64,000 nucleotides of DNA from Elusimicrobiaceae bacterium (GTDB lineage: Bacteria > Elusimicrobiota > Elusimicrobia > Elusimicrobiales > Elusimicrobiaceae), in assembly GCA_017525025.1 (NCBI GenBank), contig JAFXUJ010000001.1, forward strand, positions 124,001-188,000, read 5' to 3'. A model generated the notes under the pieces. The model saw only the letters and a program-made list of their open reading frames with translations, made no database searches and had not been told where the DNA came from. A program made the position numbers and the translations under genes. Within the stretch, counting starts at the first letter, position 1. Each line of letters begins with the position of its first letter. Below, piece by piece: positions 1 to 9,305 of this stretch.

Positions 1-1
1 G

Positions 2-1165
2 CACAAAGTTCTTAATGCTAAATATCACGAAATGGAAGCTCAAATCATCAGCCAGGCGGGGCGGAAAGGAGCCGTTACCGTGGCTACCAACATGGCCGGT
101 CGCGGAACGGATATTGTATTAGGCGGTAATCCGGCCAGCCCGGAAGAACAAAACGAAGTCATCCGTTTGGGCGGATTGCACGTACTTGGGAGTGAACGCC
201 ACGAATCTCGCCGCATTGATAACCAGTTGCGGGGACGTTGTGCCCGCCAAGGAGACCCGGGTTCCTCACGTTTTTATATTTCGTTGGAAGACGAGCTCAT
301 GCGTTTATTTGCCAATACGGCTAAGATTTCTGCGATTCTGAGCCATATGGGTATGAAGGAAGGAGAGGCCATTGAATCGCGTTTAATGAGCCGCCAAATT
401 GAAGGTGCCCAACGCATGGTAGAGGGGCGCAATTTTGATATCCGCAAACAGTTGCTGGACTATGATAAAGTTATGAATCAACAGCGTACGGCTATTTATG
501 GCTTGCGTAATGCCATTTTAGACGGGGAAAGTATGTCCGAACGCTCGCTGCAAATGATGGAAGAAATTGTGGATGAATTGGTGGAACAATATTATTTGCC
601 CACGCACTTACAGCGCAGTGATTTTGAAACTCTCAACGTCAGTTTGCGTAATTTCTTCCCGTTAGAATTTACCTACGCCGCCGATACTATCGGGCGCAAA
701 TCGCACGACGAGTTGGTAGACGAAATTATGGACCGTGTGAAAGATTTGTATCAAGAGCGGGCGGCCTATTTTGCAGAACAAGGCGTCAACTTTGCCGAGA
801 TAGAACGCATGCTTATGTTACAACTGTTAGACGCTGCTTGGAAGCAGAATTTGTATGAATTGGATCAGTTGCGCAATAACGTCAGCTTGCGCGGGTATGC
901 CCAAAAAGATCCGCTCATTGAATATCAAAAAGAATCGTATAAACTGTATTCTGCGATGTTAAATCGCGTTCGTGATTTGATGGTTAGTTATATTTTCCGC
1001 TTGCAACTGCCACCGCGCCGTACACGCGCCCAACAGGTGCAGCAGGAAGCCGCCGCCAATCAGGCCGGTGGTGATCAGCCGGTATCTAAACATATCGGCC
1101 GCAATGACCCTTGCCCTTGTGGCAGCGGTAAAAAATATAAAAAGTGTTGTGGAGCCAATCTATGA
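2..1165 (+). CDS. secA: Preprotein translocase ATPase SecA (C-terminal part, 5' end outside window)
   Basis: SecA is the cytoplasmic motor ATPase that pushes preproteins through SecYEG. The reading frame is open from the first bases ([13 protein letters not shown], a typical SecA stretch), so the gene begins upstream. Visible parts are the end of nucleotide-binding domain 2 ([18 protein letters not shown]), the conserved helical scaffold ([20 protein letters not shown]), the helical wing region, and a C-terminal zinc-binding SEC-C tail, [13 protein letters not shown], which in the family binds SecB or the ribosome. The stop codon overlaps the next start (ATGA), so translation is probably coupled. 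Identification is certain; only the missing 5' part is unknown. Confidence 0.97.
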   Translation, partial: HKVLNAKYHEMEAQIISQAGRKGAVTVATNMAGRGTDIVLGGNPASPEEQNEVIRLGGLHVLGSERHESRRIDNQLRGRCARQGDPGSSRFYISLEDELMRLFANTAKISAILSHMGMKEGEAIESRLMSRQIEGAQRMVEGRNFDIRKQLLDYDKVMNQQRTAIYGLRNAILDGESMSERSLQMMEEIVDELVEQYYLPTHLQRSDFETLNVSLRNFFPLEFTYAADTIGRKSHDELVDEIMDRVKDLYQERAAYFAEQGVNFAEIERMLMLQLLDAAWKQNLYELDQLRNNVSLRGYAQKDPLIEYQKESYKLYSAMLNRVRDLMVSYIFRLQLPPRRTRAQQVQQEAAANQAGGDQPVSKHIGRNDPCPCGSGKKYKKCCGANL

Positions 1166-1596
1166 AAAAAACATTAAAAAACTTAATTTTATGTGTTTGT
1201 ACCGGATGTGTGCTTTTGCTCATTCCGATACTTTACTCTAAAGATGCGCCGATAGAAGTTTCTGTTCCGCATTTAAACTTGCAAGAGTTGGAAGCGCAAG
1301 AAAAGCAGCAACAAGAAGAGCAGGCACGTGCTTTAGAAGCTACGCGTTGGCACCGGGTTAGCAGCTGCAAACGCAATGACGATTGTATTATTGTAGACTT
1401 GGATCCGTGCGGTTGTTTGGTTGGCCCACAAGGGGTTACCGCCATCAACGCTCTTTACACGCCGGATTTTGTTCTCTTGCAATCTAAAAAGAACACCACC
1501 AAAGCGTGCCCGAACAAGGCCCCCAGCAAAGTGCGGGAGTGTTCGTCTACTGCTCGTGCTGTATGCTTGAAGAATAAATGTAAAATTGCGTATTAA
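1162..1596 (+). CDS. Small exported Cys-rich protein of unknown function
   Basis: 144 residues. The ATG at 1162 overlaps the secA stop and is preferred over an upstream in-frame GTG (1144) because it puts the MKKTLKN start directly before a hydrophobic segment (about residues 7-25, [18 protein letters not shown]), a membrane anchor or uncleaved signal. A short Gln/Glu-rich coiled-coil-like linker follows, then a C-terminal domain with at least seven cysteines (C..NDDC, CGC, KAC, REC, AVC, NKC), likely disulfide-bonded in the periplasm. The pattern C-x4-DC-x7-CGC followed by an AIN segment resembles small uncharacterised exported domains in other Gram-negatives; this is from memory and gives no function. 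The next gene, lnt, starts 6 bp later. Confidence 0.7.
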   Translation: MKKTLKNLILCVCTGCVLLLIPILYSKDAPIEVSVPHLNLQELEAQEKQQQEEQARALEATRWHRVSSCKRNDDCIIVDLDPCGCLVGPQGVTAINALYTPDFVLLQSKKNTTKACPNKAPSKVRECSSTARAVCLKNKCKIAY

Positions 1597-1602
1597 ACCG
1601 CT

Positions 1603-3222
1603 ATGAGTTTGTTGCGTCGCATACCTATTTCCGCCAAACCGCCTGCTACCCGTTCTTGGGTGAAAGGCGGTTTGTTTGCGTGTGGAAAAGGAATGTTTTT
1701 GATGGGGGCGATGCTTGCAACGGCGGGGTTGGTATTTGTCAGTTTCCCGCGAGTTTCTCACTCCGGTTTGGCCTGGATAGCATGGGTGCCGTTTTTGTGG
1801 GCCATTACTAAAATACGCGGGTTTTGGGCTTCTTTTTTCTTTGGTTGGTTAACCGCATTTTTATTCCATGCCGGGCTTTTGTATTGGGTGTATTATACGT
1901 GTTTGCACGGCGGTGGGCTATCCGTAGGATTATCCTTGTCGGCGTGGTTGGGGTTATGTGCGATCCTATCGTTTCAATATGCTTGTTTTGGCGGAAGTTG
2001 TTATTTCTTTAAAAAGGCCGGATATTTCTTTGCTCCGTTGGCGGCTTGCGCCTTTGTTACTTTTGAGTGGCTCCACCAGTTGCTTGCTTTTTACGGGTTG
2101 GGTTTCCCGTGGCTCATATGGGGATACAGCCAATGGAACGTTCCCGCTATCTTGCAAGTGGCTTCTTACACCGGTGTATATGGGATCAGTTTTATTTTAA
2201 TGTTAGTAAACGGCTGGCTCGGTTGGGCTTGTTCTAAAGGAATTTGCAAAAAAAGTATGATAAGCGTGTTCAGCGCGGCCGTGTGTTTTTTCGGGGCGTT
2301 TGTTTGGGGGGCGCGGCAAATTCCTTCCGTAGATATTAACAAGACAGATGCTCAACCGTTATTGAGTGTTCGCGCCACCCTCATGCAGCCGAATATTGAC
2401 CAATATAAAAAGTGGGATGAATCTTTTGAACAGGAAATTGTGGATACGTTGCGGCAAATGGGGAGCGAATTGGAAGGTCAGGATACACTGCTTACGGTCT
2501 GGCCGGAAAGTGCCTTGCCGGGCAAATTGTTGGAAGAAAGATATGCCCGGTTGATGGCAGATATTACCCAGCGTAGCGGTGCGTATCAAGTGCTCGGTTC
2601 CGCCATTGATGAAGCGGACCAACAGTTTGTAGGGGCTTATTTAATTGAGCCGTCCGGAGTTTTACAAGCGTATAAAAAAATCAAATTAGTTCCGTTTGGA
2701 GAATATTTCCCGGCGGAGAAATGGGTGCGGAAAATTTTTCCGCAAGCAGATGTGTTGGGGTTGGTCGGCACATTTATTCCCGGCGATTTGAGGCAGCCTT
2801 TGTTAAATGCGGGCGGGGTATTGTTAGGCACCACTATTTGTTACGAAGCGATTTTTCCGCAAGTGTGGAGATGGCAAAATAAACAAGGTGCTAAATTATT
2901 TGTTAACCTTACCAACGATGCGTGGTTTTTTGACACGGCTGCCCCTTATCAACATTTAGCAGCTAATGTATTACGGGCTGCGGAAACGCGCCGTTTTGTA
3001 TTACGAGCCGCAAACACAGGCTTTTCGGCCGTGATAGATCCTTTCGGGCGGATTTTGCAACGGACGGATTTGTTTGTTCGTACCTCCTTGTCGGCGCAAG
3101 TCCCGTTGCAAGTTTCCGATAAACAAACCTTATATACCCGGTGGGGAGATTGGTTTGCCGCGTTGTGCGCCGTTCTCTTTTTTACGAGTATTATTCCGTT
3201 TATGGTGTTTGCTTATGATTAA
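1603..3222 (+). CDS. lnt: Apolipoprotein N-acyltransferase
   Basis: Lnt adds the third acyl chain to the N-terminal Cys of lipoproteins in the inner membrane, from phospholipid. The 539-residue protein has an N-terminal multi-spanning region (about residues 30-235) and a periplasmic nitrilase-type domain. The catalytic triad is visible as E302 (VWPESA), K359 ([14 protein letters not shown]) and C413 ([10 protein letters not shown]). Its presence argues for a diderm envelope with triacylated lipoproteins. No Shine-Dalgarno sequence precedes ATG 1603; the ATG at 1693 (MFLMGAM) is an alternative start. The last 8 bases overlap prfB. The family assignment is firm. Confidence 0.95.
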   Translation: MSLLRRIPISAKPPATRSWVKGGLFACGKGMFLMGAMLATAGLVFVSFPRVSHSGLAWIAWVPFLWAITKIRGFWASFFFGWLTAFLFHAGLLYWVYYTCLHGGGLSVGLSLSAWLGLCAILSFQYACFGGSCYFFKKAGYFFAPLAACAFVTFEWLHQLLAFYGLGFPWLIWGYSQWNVPAILQVASYTGVYGISFILMLVNGWLGWACSKGICKKSMISVFSAAVCFFGAFVWGARQIPSVDINKTDAQPLLSVRATLMQPNIDQYKKWDESFEQEIVDTLRQMGSELEGQDTLLTVWPESALPGKLLEERYARLMADITQRSGAYQVLGSAIDEADQQFVGAYLIEPSGVLQAYKKIKLVPFGEYFPAEKWVRKIFPQADVLGLVGTFIPGDLRQPLLNAGGVLLGTTICYEAIFPQVWRWQNKQGAKLFVNLTNDAWFFDTAAPYQHLAANVLRAAETRRFVLRAANTGFSAVIDPFGRILQRTDLFVRTSLSAQVPLQVSDKQTLYTRWGDWFAALCAVLFFTSIIPFMVFAYD

Positions 3223-4336
3223 CATTGAATTTAAAGATGTAGAACAAAAACTGGAAGAATTATCCGCACGGGTCGTTAAGATAGAGACCATTGATAATAT
3301 CGCGGCCAAGCGTCAGGAGTTAAGCGCCTTGGAAGCGCAGGCGGCGGATCCTTCTTTTTGGAACGATACTAAAAAAGCAAAAGAAATCAGTCGGCAAATT
3401 GATTTTTTGAAAAACGCAATTGAAACTTTTGGCGCCTTGCGTAAAAAAATAGAAGACGACCGGGCCCTTTTTGATTTGTGTAAAGAAATGCAAGACGAAA
3501 AAGAGCTCTCTTCTTTGGCAACGTCCTTACAGGAAACAGAAAAACAAGTTGCCCAAAAGGAAGGGGAAATTCGCCTCTCCGAGCCGAATGATAAATTAAA
3601 TGCTATTTTAACCATCCATGCTGGAGCCGGCGGAACGGAATCGTGCGATTGGGCACAAATGTTGGCGCGCATGTATACGCGTTGGGCTGAGCAACACGGT
3701 TTTAAATTTTCGGTTTTAGATGCCCAGCCCGGTGATGAGGCCGGTATAAAGACGCTTAGTGCCATGGTGGAAGGCCCGTTTGCTTATGGGTATTTAAAAG
3801 GGGAAAACGGCGTACACCGGTTGGTGCGGATTTCCCCATTTGATGCTAACGCTCGGCGACATACCTCTTTTGCTTCGTGTGATGTGCTGCCGGATATTGA
3901 TGAAGATATCAATATTGAAATTCCGGAAAAAGATATTGAGCTGGAAACGTCCCGCGCCGGTGGCCACGGCGGCCAAAATGTTAACAAAGTAGAATCAGCG
4001 GTGCGTTTATTGCATATTCCTACAGGGATCGTAGTTTCGTGCCGCATAGAGCGTAGCCAGTTGCAGAACCGCCAGACCGCTATGAAGATGTTAAAGGCCA
4101 AACTGTATGAATTGGAAATGGATAAAAAACGTAGTGAAGCCGAAAAACGTTATGGCCAAAAAGGTGAAATTGCGTGGGGACATCAAATCCGTTCTTATGT
4201 ATTCATGCCATACCAATTAGTAAAAGATTTACGTAGCGGATATGAAACGTCCCAAATCACGGCGGTTATGGACGGCGATTTGGACCCGTTTATTTTGGCC
4301 TATTTAAATTACGAAGCCGAAAAGAAAAAAGAATGA
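3215..4336 (+). CDS. prfB: Peptide chain release factor 2
   Basis: RF2 releases nascent chains at UGA and UAA codons. 373 residues from ATG 3215 ([16 protein letters not shown]), which lies inside the end of lnt; the longer frame upstream is a shadow of lnt. Key motifs: the stop-codon-reading SPF tripeptide ([16 protein letters not shown]) and the peptidyl-transferase GGQ loop ([17 protein letters not shown]). The N-terminal coding sequence is continuous: there is no in-frame UGA or CUU-UGA programmed +1 frameshift site such as controls RF2 in most bacteria. The gene overlaps hemW by 4 bp. Assignment to RF2 rather than RF1 rests on SPF instead of PxT. Confidence 0.96.
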   Translation: MINIEFKDVEQKLEELSARVVKIETIDNIAAKRQELSALEAQAADPSFWNDTKKAKEISRQIDFLKNAIETFGALRKKIEDDRALFDLCKEMQDEKELSSLATSLQETEKQVAQKEGEIRLSEPNDKLNAILTIHAGAGGTESCDWAQMLARMYTRWAEQHGFKFSVLDAQPGDEAGIKTLSAMVEGPFAYGYLKGENGVHRLVRISPFDANARRHTSFASCDVLPDIDEDINIEIPEKDIELETSRAGGHGGQNVNKVESAVRLLHIPTGIVVSCRIERSQLQNRQTAMKMLKAKLYELEMDKKRSEAEKRYGQKGEIAWGHQIRSYVFMPYQLVKDLRSGYETSQITAVMDGDLDPFILAYLNYEAEKKKE

Positions 4337-5436
4337 TCCCCGGCCTTTACATCCACCTTCCTTTTTGCAAACGCAAGTGCAATTATTGCGATTTTGCCTC
4401 CTTTTGCGGTAAAGAAAACCGAATAGATGATTACTTACGTGCTTTGTTTTTAGAGGCCGCTTCCGGCCCGGTTTCTCAATTTCATACGTTGTATGTAGGT
4501 GGGGGAACGCCCAGTTTGCTTTCCTGCCAGCAGTTGGAAGTATTATGTCGTGGAATTACCGATTGGGCGGGCGAAATCCGTTTGTTGGAAGAGAGCACCT
4601 TTGAAGCAAATCCGGAAAGTCTAACGCGTGAAAAAATAGAACTGCTTAAAGCGGCCGGATTCAACCGTTTTAGCGTGGGATTACAAAGTTTCTGTGATAA
4701 GGAATTAAAAATTTTGGGGCGTGTACACAATGTGGCAGATTTTTTGCGTACGTGGAAAGATTTGCGTGTCGCCGGAGTGCAAAACATCAACGTAGACCTT
4801 ATTGCCGGTGTGCCGGAACAAACGTTGGAGTCTTTTGTAACGGGGTTAGATCAATTAATATCACTCAGGCCGGAACATATTTCGGTATATGGATTACAGA
4901 TAGAGGAAGGCACTCCGTTTTTTGAAAAAGGGGTGTTACCCGACCAATTGCTTATGCGGACCTTGCTGGAGCAGGCACGCGCCAAATTGTTAGCGGCGGG
5001 ATATCATCATTATGAAATTTCCAATTTTGCGCTGCCCGGTTTTGAATCAAAACACAACACGCGTTACTGGCAATATGCCGATTATGTGGGCCTTGGCAGT
5101 GCCGCGGCCTCTTTTATCGGGGGCCAACGAAGGCAAAATGTACCGGACATGGAAACCTATATTGGCCGGGTAAATGCGGGGCAAAGCCCTGTTGATTTTA
5201 CGGAACACCTTACCGGCAAAACGCTAGAGGGCGAAAAACTAATGGTGGGTTTGCGCCAACTGGACGGAGTAGAGCTGACGTCTATACAACAGGAATTTTT
5301 CGGGCCGGATATTGCCCGCCATATAGAGCAAGGACTTCTCTTGCGAGATGGGAAAAAGGTAAAATTAAGCGAAGAAGGATTATATGTAGCCAATGAAGTT
5401 TTCTGCAGTTTTGTGGCTCCTTTTGAGGAAATATGA
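4333..5436 (+). CDS. hemW: HemW-like radical SAM coproporphyrinogen III oxidase-related protein
   Basis: 367 residues. The radical SAM cluster site is C12-x3-C16-x2-C19 ([11 protein letters not shown]), followed by VGGGTPSLL. The HNxxYW motif typical of HemW ([16 protein letters not shown]) is present, which points to HemW (a heme-binding chaperone) rather than true HemN. HemW genes are common in bacteria that lack heme synthesis, so this alone does not prove a heme pathway. ATG overlaps the prfB stop (ATGA), and its own stop overlaps the next gene the same way, so this is part of a translationally coupled operon. Confidence 0.9.
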   Translation: MIPGLYIHLPFCKRKCNYCDFASFCGKENRIDDYLRALFLEAASGPVSQFHTLYVGGGTPSLLSCQQLEVLCRGITDWAGEIRLLEESTFEANPESLTREKIELLKAAGFNRFSVGLQSFCDKELKILGRVHNVADFLRTWKDLRVAGVQNINVDLIAGVPEQTLESFVTGLDQLISLRPEHISVYGLQIEEGTPFFEKGVLPDQLLMRTLLEQARAKLLAAGYHHYEISNFALPGFESKHNTRYWQYADYVGLGSAAASFIGGQRRQNVPDMETYIGRVNAGQSPVDFTEHLTGKTLEGEKLMVGLRQLDGVELTSIQQEFFGPDIARHIEQGLLLRDGKKVKLSEEGLYVANEVFCSFVAPFEEI

Positions 5437-6149
5437 AAATAACCGCTATAGAAACCGCTATCTTTTCAGCTCGCGAGGATTTGCCGTCTTTTGTTTTGCA
5501 TCATTTACCCACAGTAGCAGAGGGTAGTGTCGTGGCGGTAGCTTCTAAACTTTTGGCTCTTTGGAAAGGTAAAATTCTACCTTATCAAAATCCGGAACAA
5601 AAAGAAAAACTGATTAAGGAAGAAAGTTCTTGGGCGTTGCAAACTCCGCTTTGCTGGTTGACGGTTAAAGAGGGTATGGTCATGACCAATGCCGGGATTG
5701 ATGAGTCAAACGGAGATGGTAAATTGCTGTTTTTGCCGTCTAATTGTTATCAGGTGGCGGAAGAATTGCGCCAATGTTTAAAAGAAGCCTGGGGCATTAA
5801 AAAATTAGGGCTGGTGGTAACGGATAGTATGATTTTGCCCCTTCGGGCGGGTGTCATTGCGGCGGCGGTAGCTTATAGCGGTTTTAAAGGCGTGCGCGAT
5901 TTACGCGGCGAGGCGGATTTATTTGGCCGTCCGCTGAAAATGACACTGGTAAATGTAGCGGATTCGCTAGCTACGGCGGCAGCGTTTTGTATGGGGGAAG
6001 GGAAAGAGTGTAGCCCGCTAGCGCTTTTAGAAGAGACGGGTGTAGAATTTGTGGACGAAGTCAACGCAAATGAAATAAAATATTCAGTGGAGGATGATTT
6101 ATATACCCCGCTGTTTCACGCAGCGGGATATAGTGCAAAAGGAGAATAA
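5433..6149 (+). CDS. CofE-like gamma-glutamyl ligase family protein
   Basis: 238 residues resembling the coenzyme F420-0:gamma-glutamyl ligase fold (CofE/FbiB N-terminal domain): SVVAVASKLLALWKGK near the start, GMVMTNAGIDESN, VVTDSMILPLRAGVIAAAVA, and SGFKGVRDLRGEADLFGRPL. CofE adds glutamate to F420-0, but no other F420 gene is visible here. Stand-alone relatives in bacteria without F420 are often annotated as putative folate gamma-glutamate ligases, so an alternative amide-ligase role is likely. ATG overlaps the hemW stop. The fold assignment is good; the substrate is unknown. Confidence 0.75.
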   Translation: MKITAIETAIFSAREDLPSFVLHHLPTVAEGSVVAVASKLLALWKGKILPYQNPEQKEKLIKEESSWALQTPLCWLTVKEGMVMTNAGIDESNGDGKLLFLPSNCYQVAEELRQCLKEAWGIKKLGLVVTDSMILPLRAGVIAAAVAYSGFKGVRDLRGEADLFGRPLKMTLVNVADSLATAAAFCMGEGKECSPLALLEETGVEFVDEVNANEIKYSVEDDLYTPLFHAAGYSAKGE

Positions 6150-6150
6150 C

Positions 6151-6615
6151 ATGATTAAAGATATGTTCAGCGAATTTAAAAAATTCGTGATGCGTGGTAA
6201 TGTAATAGATATGGCTGTCGGTATTATTATCGGCGGTGCATTTACGAAAATTGTAAACTCCATGGTTGCGGATATCATGATGCCGCCGCTGGGGTTGTTG
6301 TTGGGTAAAGTGGATTTCAGCAACTGGTTTGTGGTAATTAAACAAGGCACCACGGCCGGCCCGTATGCGACGATGGCTGAAGCCCAATCCGCCGGTGCTA
6401 CCACCATGAATTTGGGGCTTTTTCTCAATGCGATTATTAGCTTTTTAATCGTAGCTTTTTGTATTTTCTTGTTAATTAAAGCGATTAACAAATTGAACTC
6501 CCCCAAAGAGCAAGCTGCTATACAAGTTACAACGAAAAAATGCCCGTACTGCTGCAGCGATGTCCCCTTGGAAGCAACTCGCTGCCCGCATTGTACTTCG
6601 GAACTTAAAAAATAA
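6151..6615 (+). CDS. mscL: Large-conductance mechanosensitive channel with C-terminal zinc ribbon
   Basis: MscL is the homopentameric membrane valve that opens under hypo-osmotic stress. 154 residues from ATG 6151, preceded by GGAGAA. The N-terminal amphipathic helix and TM1 are canonical (FKKFVMRGNVIDMAVGIIIG), as is TM2 (AIISFLIVAFCIFLLIKAIN). Instead of ending in the usual charged helix, the protein continues into CPYCCSDVPLEATRCPHC, two CxxC knuckles forming a zinc ribbon in the cytoplasm. A strong terminator follows, ending the secA-mscL unit. Confidence 0.95.
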   Translation: MIKDMFSEFKKFVMRGNVIDMAVGIIIGGAFTKIVNSMVADIMMPPLGLLLGKVDFSNWFVVIKQGTTAGPYATMAEAQSAGATTMNLGLFLNAIISFLIVAFCIFLLIKAINKLNSPKEQAAIQVTTKKCPYCCSDVPLEATRCPHCTSELKK

Positions 6616-6636
6616 AAATTACGTTAAATTTAAAAG

Positions 6637-6665
6637 GGCAGAGCCGTTATGGGCTCTGCCTTTTT
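6637..6665 (+). terminator. Intrinsic terminator after mscL
   Basis: A perfect 9-bp stem (GGCAGAGCC / GGCTCTGCC) with a 6-nt loop is followed directly by five Ts. It closes the secA-lnt-prfB-hemW-mscL operon. Confidence 0.9.
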
Positions 6666-6674
6666 AATGTAAAC

Positions 6675-6703
6675 TTGCCACCGAAGTATCTTCTTGTTAC
6701 AAT
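6675..6703 (+). promoter_or_regulatory. Sigma70-type promoter of the 6.7-kb protease gene
   Basis: TTGCCA (6675-6680), a 17-bp spacer, and TACAAT (6698-6703). The -10 box ends only 5 nt before the ATG at 6709 and there is no ribosome-binding site, so transcription should begin at or next to the start codon, giving a leaderless mRNA. Confidence 0.7.
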
Positions 6704-6708
6704 AAATT

Positions 6709-7695
6709 ATGACCTTTGTGAAAATTATTTTATGTATATGTTTTCTCGGTTTGTTATCTTTCGGCCGGGCGGAAGTGAGCGTGCTTTCCGTGACGGACGA
6801 AAATAAACATGCCGTTAAGGAAGATTTCAACCATACTTTTGAATACTATATCGTGCCGCAAGGTGCAGCCGCCGGAGGCAGCAAATGCCAAGCTACGCGC
6901 ATTTCCCGCCGCTGGTTTGTAACGGCAGCCCATTGTGTAACCTCTTGCCAAAACGGTTGCCAAATCCAAATGGACTTATTGGAAGCACAAGTTTCTGCCT
7001 TAGCCGGTGTTCAACATGCCTCTAAAAAACCGGCGGTATTTCCCATGCCGGGGTATTCTTCCAACACGTTTGTTAAAAATGATTTTGCCCTCATCCGGCT
7101 TGATTTGGATAATACCCCGCTAATTTTCTACGAACGAGGGAAAGATGTGAACCTTCAAATTTCCAAGGCGCGGTTTGATAAATTTTTGGGTACGCATCCG
7201 GCGGCCCGTCGGGCCTTTTACCGAGTGCAACATCCGGAATTTCCATCGTTAGTATTGTTTGATAAGGCTAATTATATACTGGATAGGAAACTTTCGGTTA
7301 TTAGTATTTTTGACGGGAAACGCACCGTTAAGAAAAATCCGTACACCGTTCATTACGTAAAAGATTTGGGTTTTGCTTACACGCAAGATTTCGGCATTGT
7401 TAAAGGTATGAGCGGTTCGGGTGTGATGACTAACACCGGAGAGCTAATAGGGCTGATTAGTGGGGTTTTCCAAACAATCAAAATTCCACGAGAACAACCC
7501 AAGGCGGCCAAGGTGGAGCAAGAGCAGTTTATGTTTTTTGTGTTTAATAAAGAAGCCGAAGAATTTATGAAAGAAGTGATGGGGAGTGATTTTTCTAAGT
7601 TGGATTGGAAAGATGCCTTCCCCTCGTTTGTGCGCAAATCCCGCCGGGATTATAGTGCGGTAATAAACCGAGTGAAAAAAGCCAAAACCCGATGA
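6709..7695 (+). CDS. Exported trypsin-like serine protease
   Basis: 328 residues with an N-terminal signal peptide (hydrophobic residues about 5-19, ending near GRA). The chymotrypsin-fold triad is readable: H75 in FVTAAHCV, D125 in VKNDFALIRL, and S235 in KGMSGSGVM. Cys60/Cys76 and Cys80/Cys84 could form disulfides. The substrate is unknown; it probably acts in the periplasm or outside the cell. The gene stands alone between a terminator and the convergent obgE (10 bp between stops). Expression appears leaderless (see promoter). Confidence 0.85.
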   Translation: MTFVKIILCICFLGLLSFGRAEVSVLSVTDENKHAVKEDFNHTFEYYIVPQGAAAGGSKCQATRISRRWFVTAAHCVTSCQNGCQIQMDLLEAQVSALAGVQHASKKPAVFPMPGYSSNTFVKNDFALIRLDLDNTPLIFYERGKDVNLQISKARFDKFLGTHPAARRAFYRVQHPEFPSLVLFDKANYILDRKLSVISIFDGKRTVKKNPYTVHYVKDLGFAYTQDFGIVKGMSGSGVMTNTGELIGLISGVFQTIKIPREQPKAAKVEQEQFMFFVFNKEAEEFMKEVMGSDFSKLDWKDAFPSFVRKSRRDYSAVINRVKKAKTR

Positions 7696-7705
7696 AAATC
7701 TGGGG

Positions 7706-9091
7706 CTAATCGGTATTTTTTTTGCCTTGCCGGCGCGCGGCGCGTTTAGCCAGACGTTCGGCCTTGGTAGCGCGACGTTTATATCCTTCGTGCTCGGGCT
7801 GGGTGGGAGCTTCTTCATCCAAGTCCCCGTTCCATTCAAATTCGCGCCCACCAACTATCAGTGTATCTCCGTCTTGTATCCCTTGCTTATTAAGGGCTTT
7901 TTCTAAACCAATCTTTTTGAAGATTCCGCGCAAGCGTGCGACGGCTTCCGGTTGGGCGAAATTAGTCATGGCAATAAATTCTTCTATTTTTTTACCTTTG
8001 ATATAAATAACATCGTCTTCGCCGCGTTCAATAGTAAAAATGGGTTCTACTTTATGAACTACACTTTTCTTCGCGGTCGGCGCGATAATTTCTACCGGGG
8101 TGGACGCTAAAATTTTTACGATTTCGTCTAATACGGCTTGTATGCCTTCCCCGGTGGCGGCCGACATTAAAAACACTTTTTGCTTTTTAAATTTCTTTTT
8201 AAGGGTTTCGTATACTTTTTTGGCGGAAGGAAGATCCATTTTGTTGACGGCTAAAATCCGAGGTTTTGCGGCCAATTTTTTGTCAAAAGTTTTGAGTTCT
8301 TTTTCAATAACTTTAACCGATTCTTCTGCGCTCATGGTATCAAAGCCCTCGGGGTCAACTAGGTGTAATAAAACGCGCGTGCGTTCAATGTGTTTTAAGA
8401 ATTGGTGCCCCAGCCCCTTTCCTTCACTGGCGCCTTCAATAATGCCGGGGATATCAGCCGTAGCAAAACTGATTCCCTTGTGAAGGGTAACCCCTAAATT
8501 GGGGTTCAGCGTGGTAAACGGATAATCGGCAATGCGCGGACGTGCGGCGGAAATACGACTCAGAAAAGTGCTTTTTCCGGCGTTCGGGAAGCCGACAAGC
8601 CCCAAATCGGCCAAGACTTTAAGTTCTAAAATTAAGGTGGCTTCTTCGCCGGGTTGCCCGTTTTCGGCAATGTGCGGGGCTGTATTGTTGCGGGTTTTAA
8701 ACGATTGATTCCCGCGGCCGCCCATGCCGCCTTTGGCGGCTAAAAATTGTTGCCCCGGTTGGGTTAAATCCACCAAAATTTCGCCGTCCCGGCGCACAAT
8801 TGTACCGCAGGGAACACGAACAATGCGGTCTTCTCCGGCACGGCCGGTTTTGTTATAGGTCCCGCCCTTTTCGCCGTTTTGGGCTTCAATGTGCGGATTG
8901 TAAGCCAGTTCCAATAGAGTAGTTAAATTCGGGTCGGCCTGTAAGATAATATCGCCGCCTTTGCCGCCGCAACCGCCGTTGGGGCCACCGAACTCGATAA
9001 ATTTTTCGCGGCGGAAAGACAAACAACCGTCCCCGCCTTTTCCGGCGGTAATATAAATTTTAACGCGATCTAAAAAGCTACCCGATTGCAT
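7706..9091 (-). CDS. obgE: Obg-family GTPase ObgE/CgtA
   Basis: A ribosome-associated GTPase required for 50S maturation and stress control. 461 residues: glycine-rich Obg domain (about 1-158, GGPNGGCGGKGGDI), G domain with G1 GFPNAGKS, G3 DIPGIIEGASEGKGLG and G4 NKMD, then a C-terminal OCT domain (about 340-425) and a basic tail (KRRATKAERLAKRAARR). The gene order rplU-rpmA-(small ORF)-obgE is the classic arrangement. ATG 9091 comes 1 nt after the stop of the small ORF, suggesting translational coupling. Confidence 0.96.
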   Translation of the reverse strand: MQSGSFLDRVKIYITAGKGGDGCLSFRREKFIEFGGPNGGCGGKGGDIILQADPNLTTLLELAYNPHIEAQNGEKGGTYNKTGRAGEDRIVRVPCGTIVRRDGEILVDLTQPGQQFLAAKGGMGGRGNQSFKTRNNTAPHIAENGQPGEEATLILELKVLADLGLVGFPNAGKSTFLSRISAARPRIADYPFTTLNPNLGVTLHKGISFATADIPGIIEGASEGKGLGHQFLKHIERTRVLLHLVDPEGFDTMSAEESVKVIEKELKTFDKKLAAKPRILAVNKMDLPSAKKVYETLKKKFKKQKVFLMSAATGEGIQAVLDEIVKILASTPVEIIAPTAKKSVVHKVEPIFTIERGEDDVIYIKGKKIEEFIAMTNFAQPEAVARLRGIFKKIGLEKALNKQGIQDGDTLIVGGREFEWNGDLDEEAPTQPEHEGYKRRATKAERLAKRAARRQGKKNTD

Positions 9092-9092
9092 A

Positions 9093-9251
9093 TTATAAAT
9101 CCGTTTCTTCCAATGGAGTTTGCGCCAATAATTTCTTAGTTAATTGCCGTTTGGCTTTAGCGCGTGCACGTTTAGCTTTTTTGCGGGCGGAGGTTTTAGT
9201 TAATGTATAAACCCATTCGTCCTGAGCTACGTGCAATTCATCTTTTTTCAT
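9093..9251 (-). CDS. Small basic ORF between rpmA and obgE (52 aa)
   Basis: An intact 52-codon frame from ATG 9251 to TAA, ending 1 nt before the obgE start. The product begins MKKDELHVAQDEWVYTLTKT and has a highly basic middle (ARKKAKRARAKAKRQ). Support: tight packing against obgE, consistent codon use, and its position just after the rpmA terminator. A TAGAAT hexamer lies immediately before the ATG, too close to be its own -10 box. Lys/Arg richness suggests binding to RNA or the ribosome, but I do not recognise a family. Confidence 0.55.
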   Translation of the reverse strand: MKKDELHVAQDEWVYTLTKTSARKKAKRARAKAKRQLTKKLLAQTPLEETDL

Positions 9252-9258
9252 ATTCTAA

Positions 9259-9290
9259 CAAAAAAAAGCGGCAGGATATTCCTGCCGCTT
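9259..9290 (-). terminator. Intrinsic terminator after rpmA
   Basis: On the minus strand an AAGCGGCAGGA / TCCTGCCGCTT hairpin with a tiny loop is followed by eight Ts. It should end or attenuate the rplU-rpmA transcript before the small ORF and obgE, so ribosomal-protein and GTPase levels can differ. Confidence 0.85.
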
Positions 9291-9305
9291 TATACTGCCA
9301 AAAAC

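Noticed and set aside
3313-4101. Long open frames on the minus strand inside prfB (and similar ones inside lnt, smc, dnaE, wzc and others).
   Set aside because: They are antisense shadows of well-identified genes with no start signals or recognisable products.
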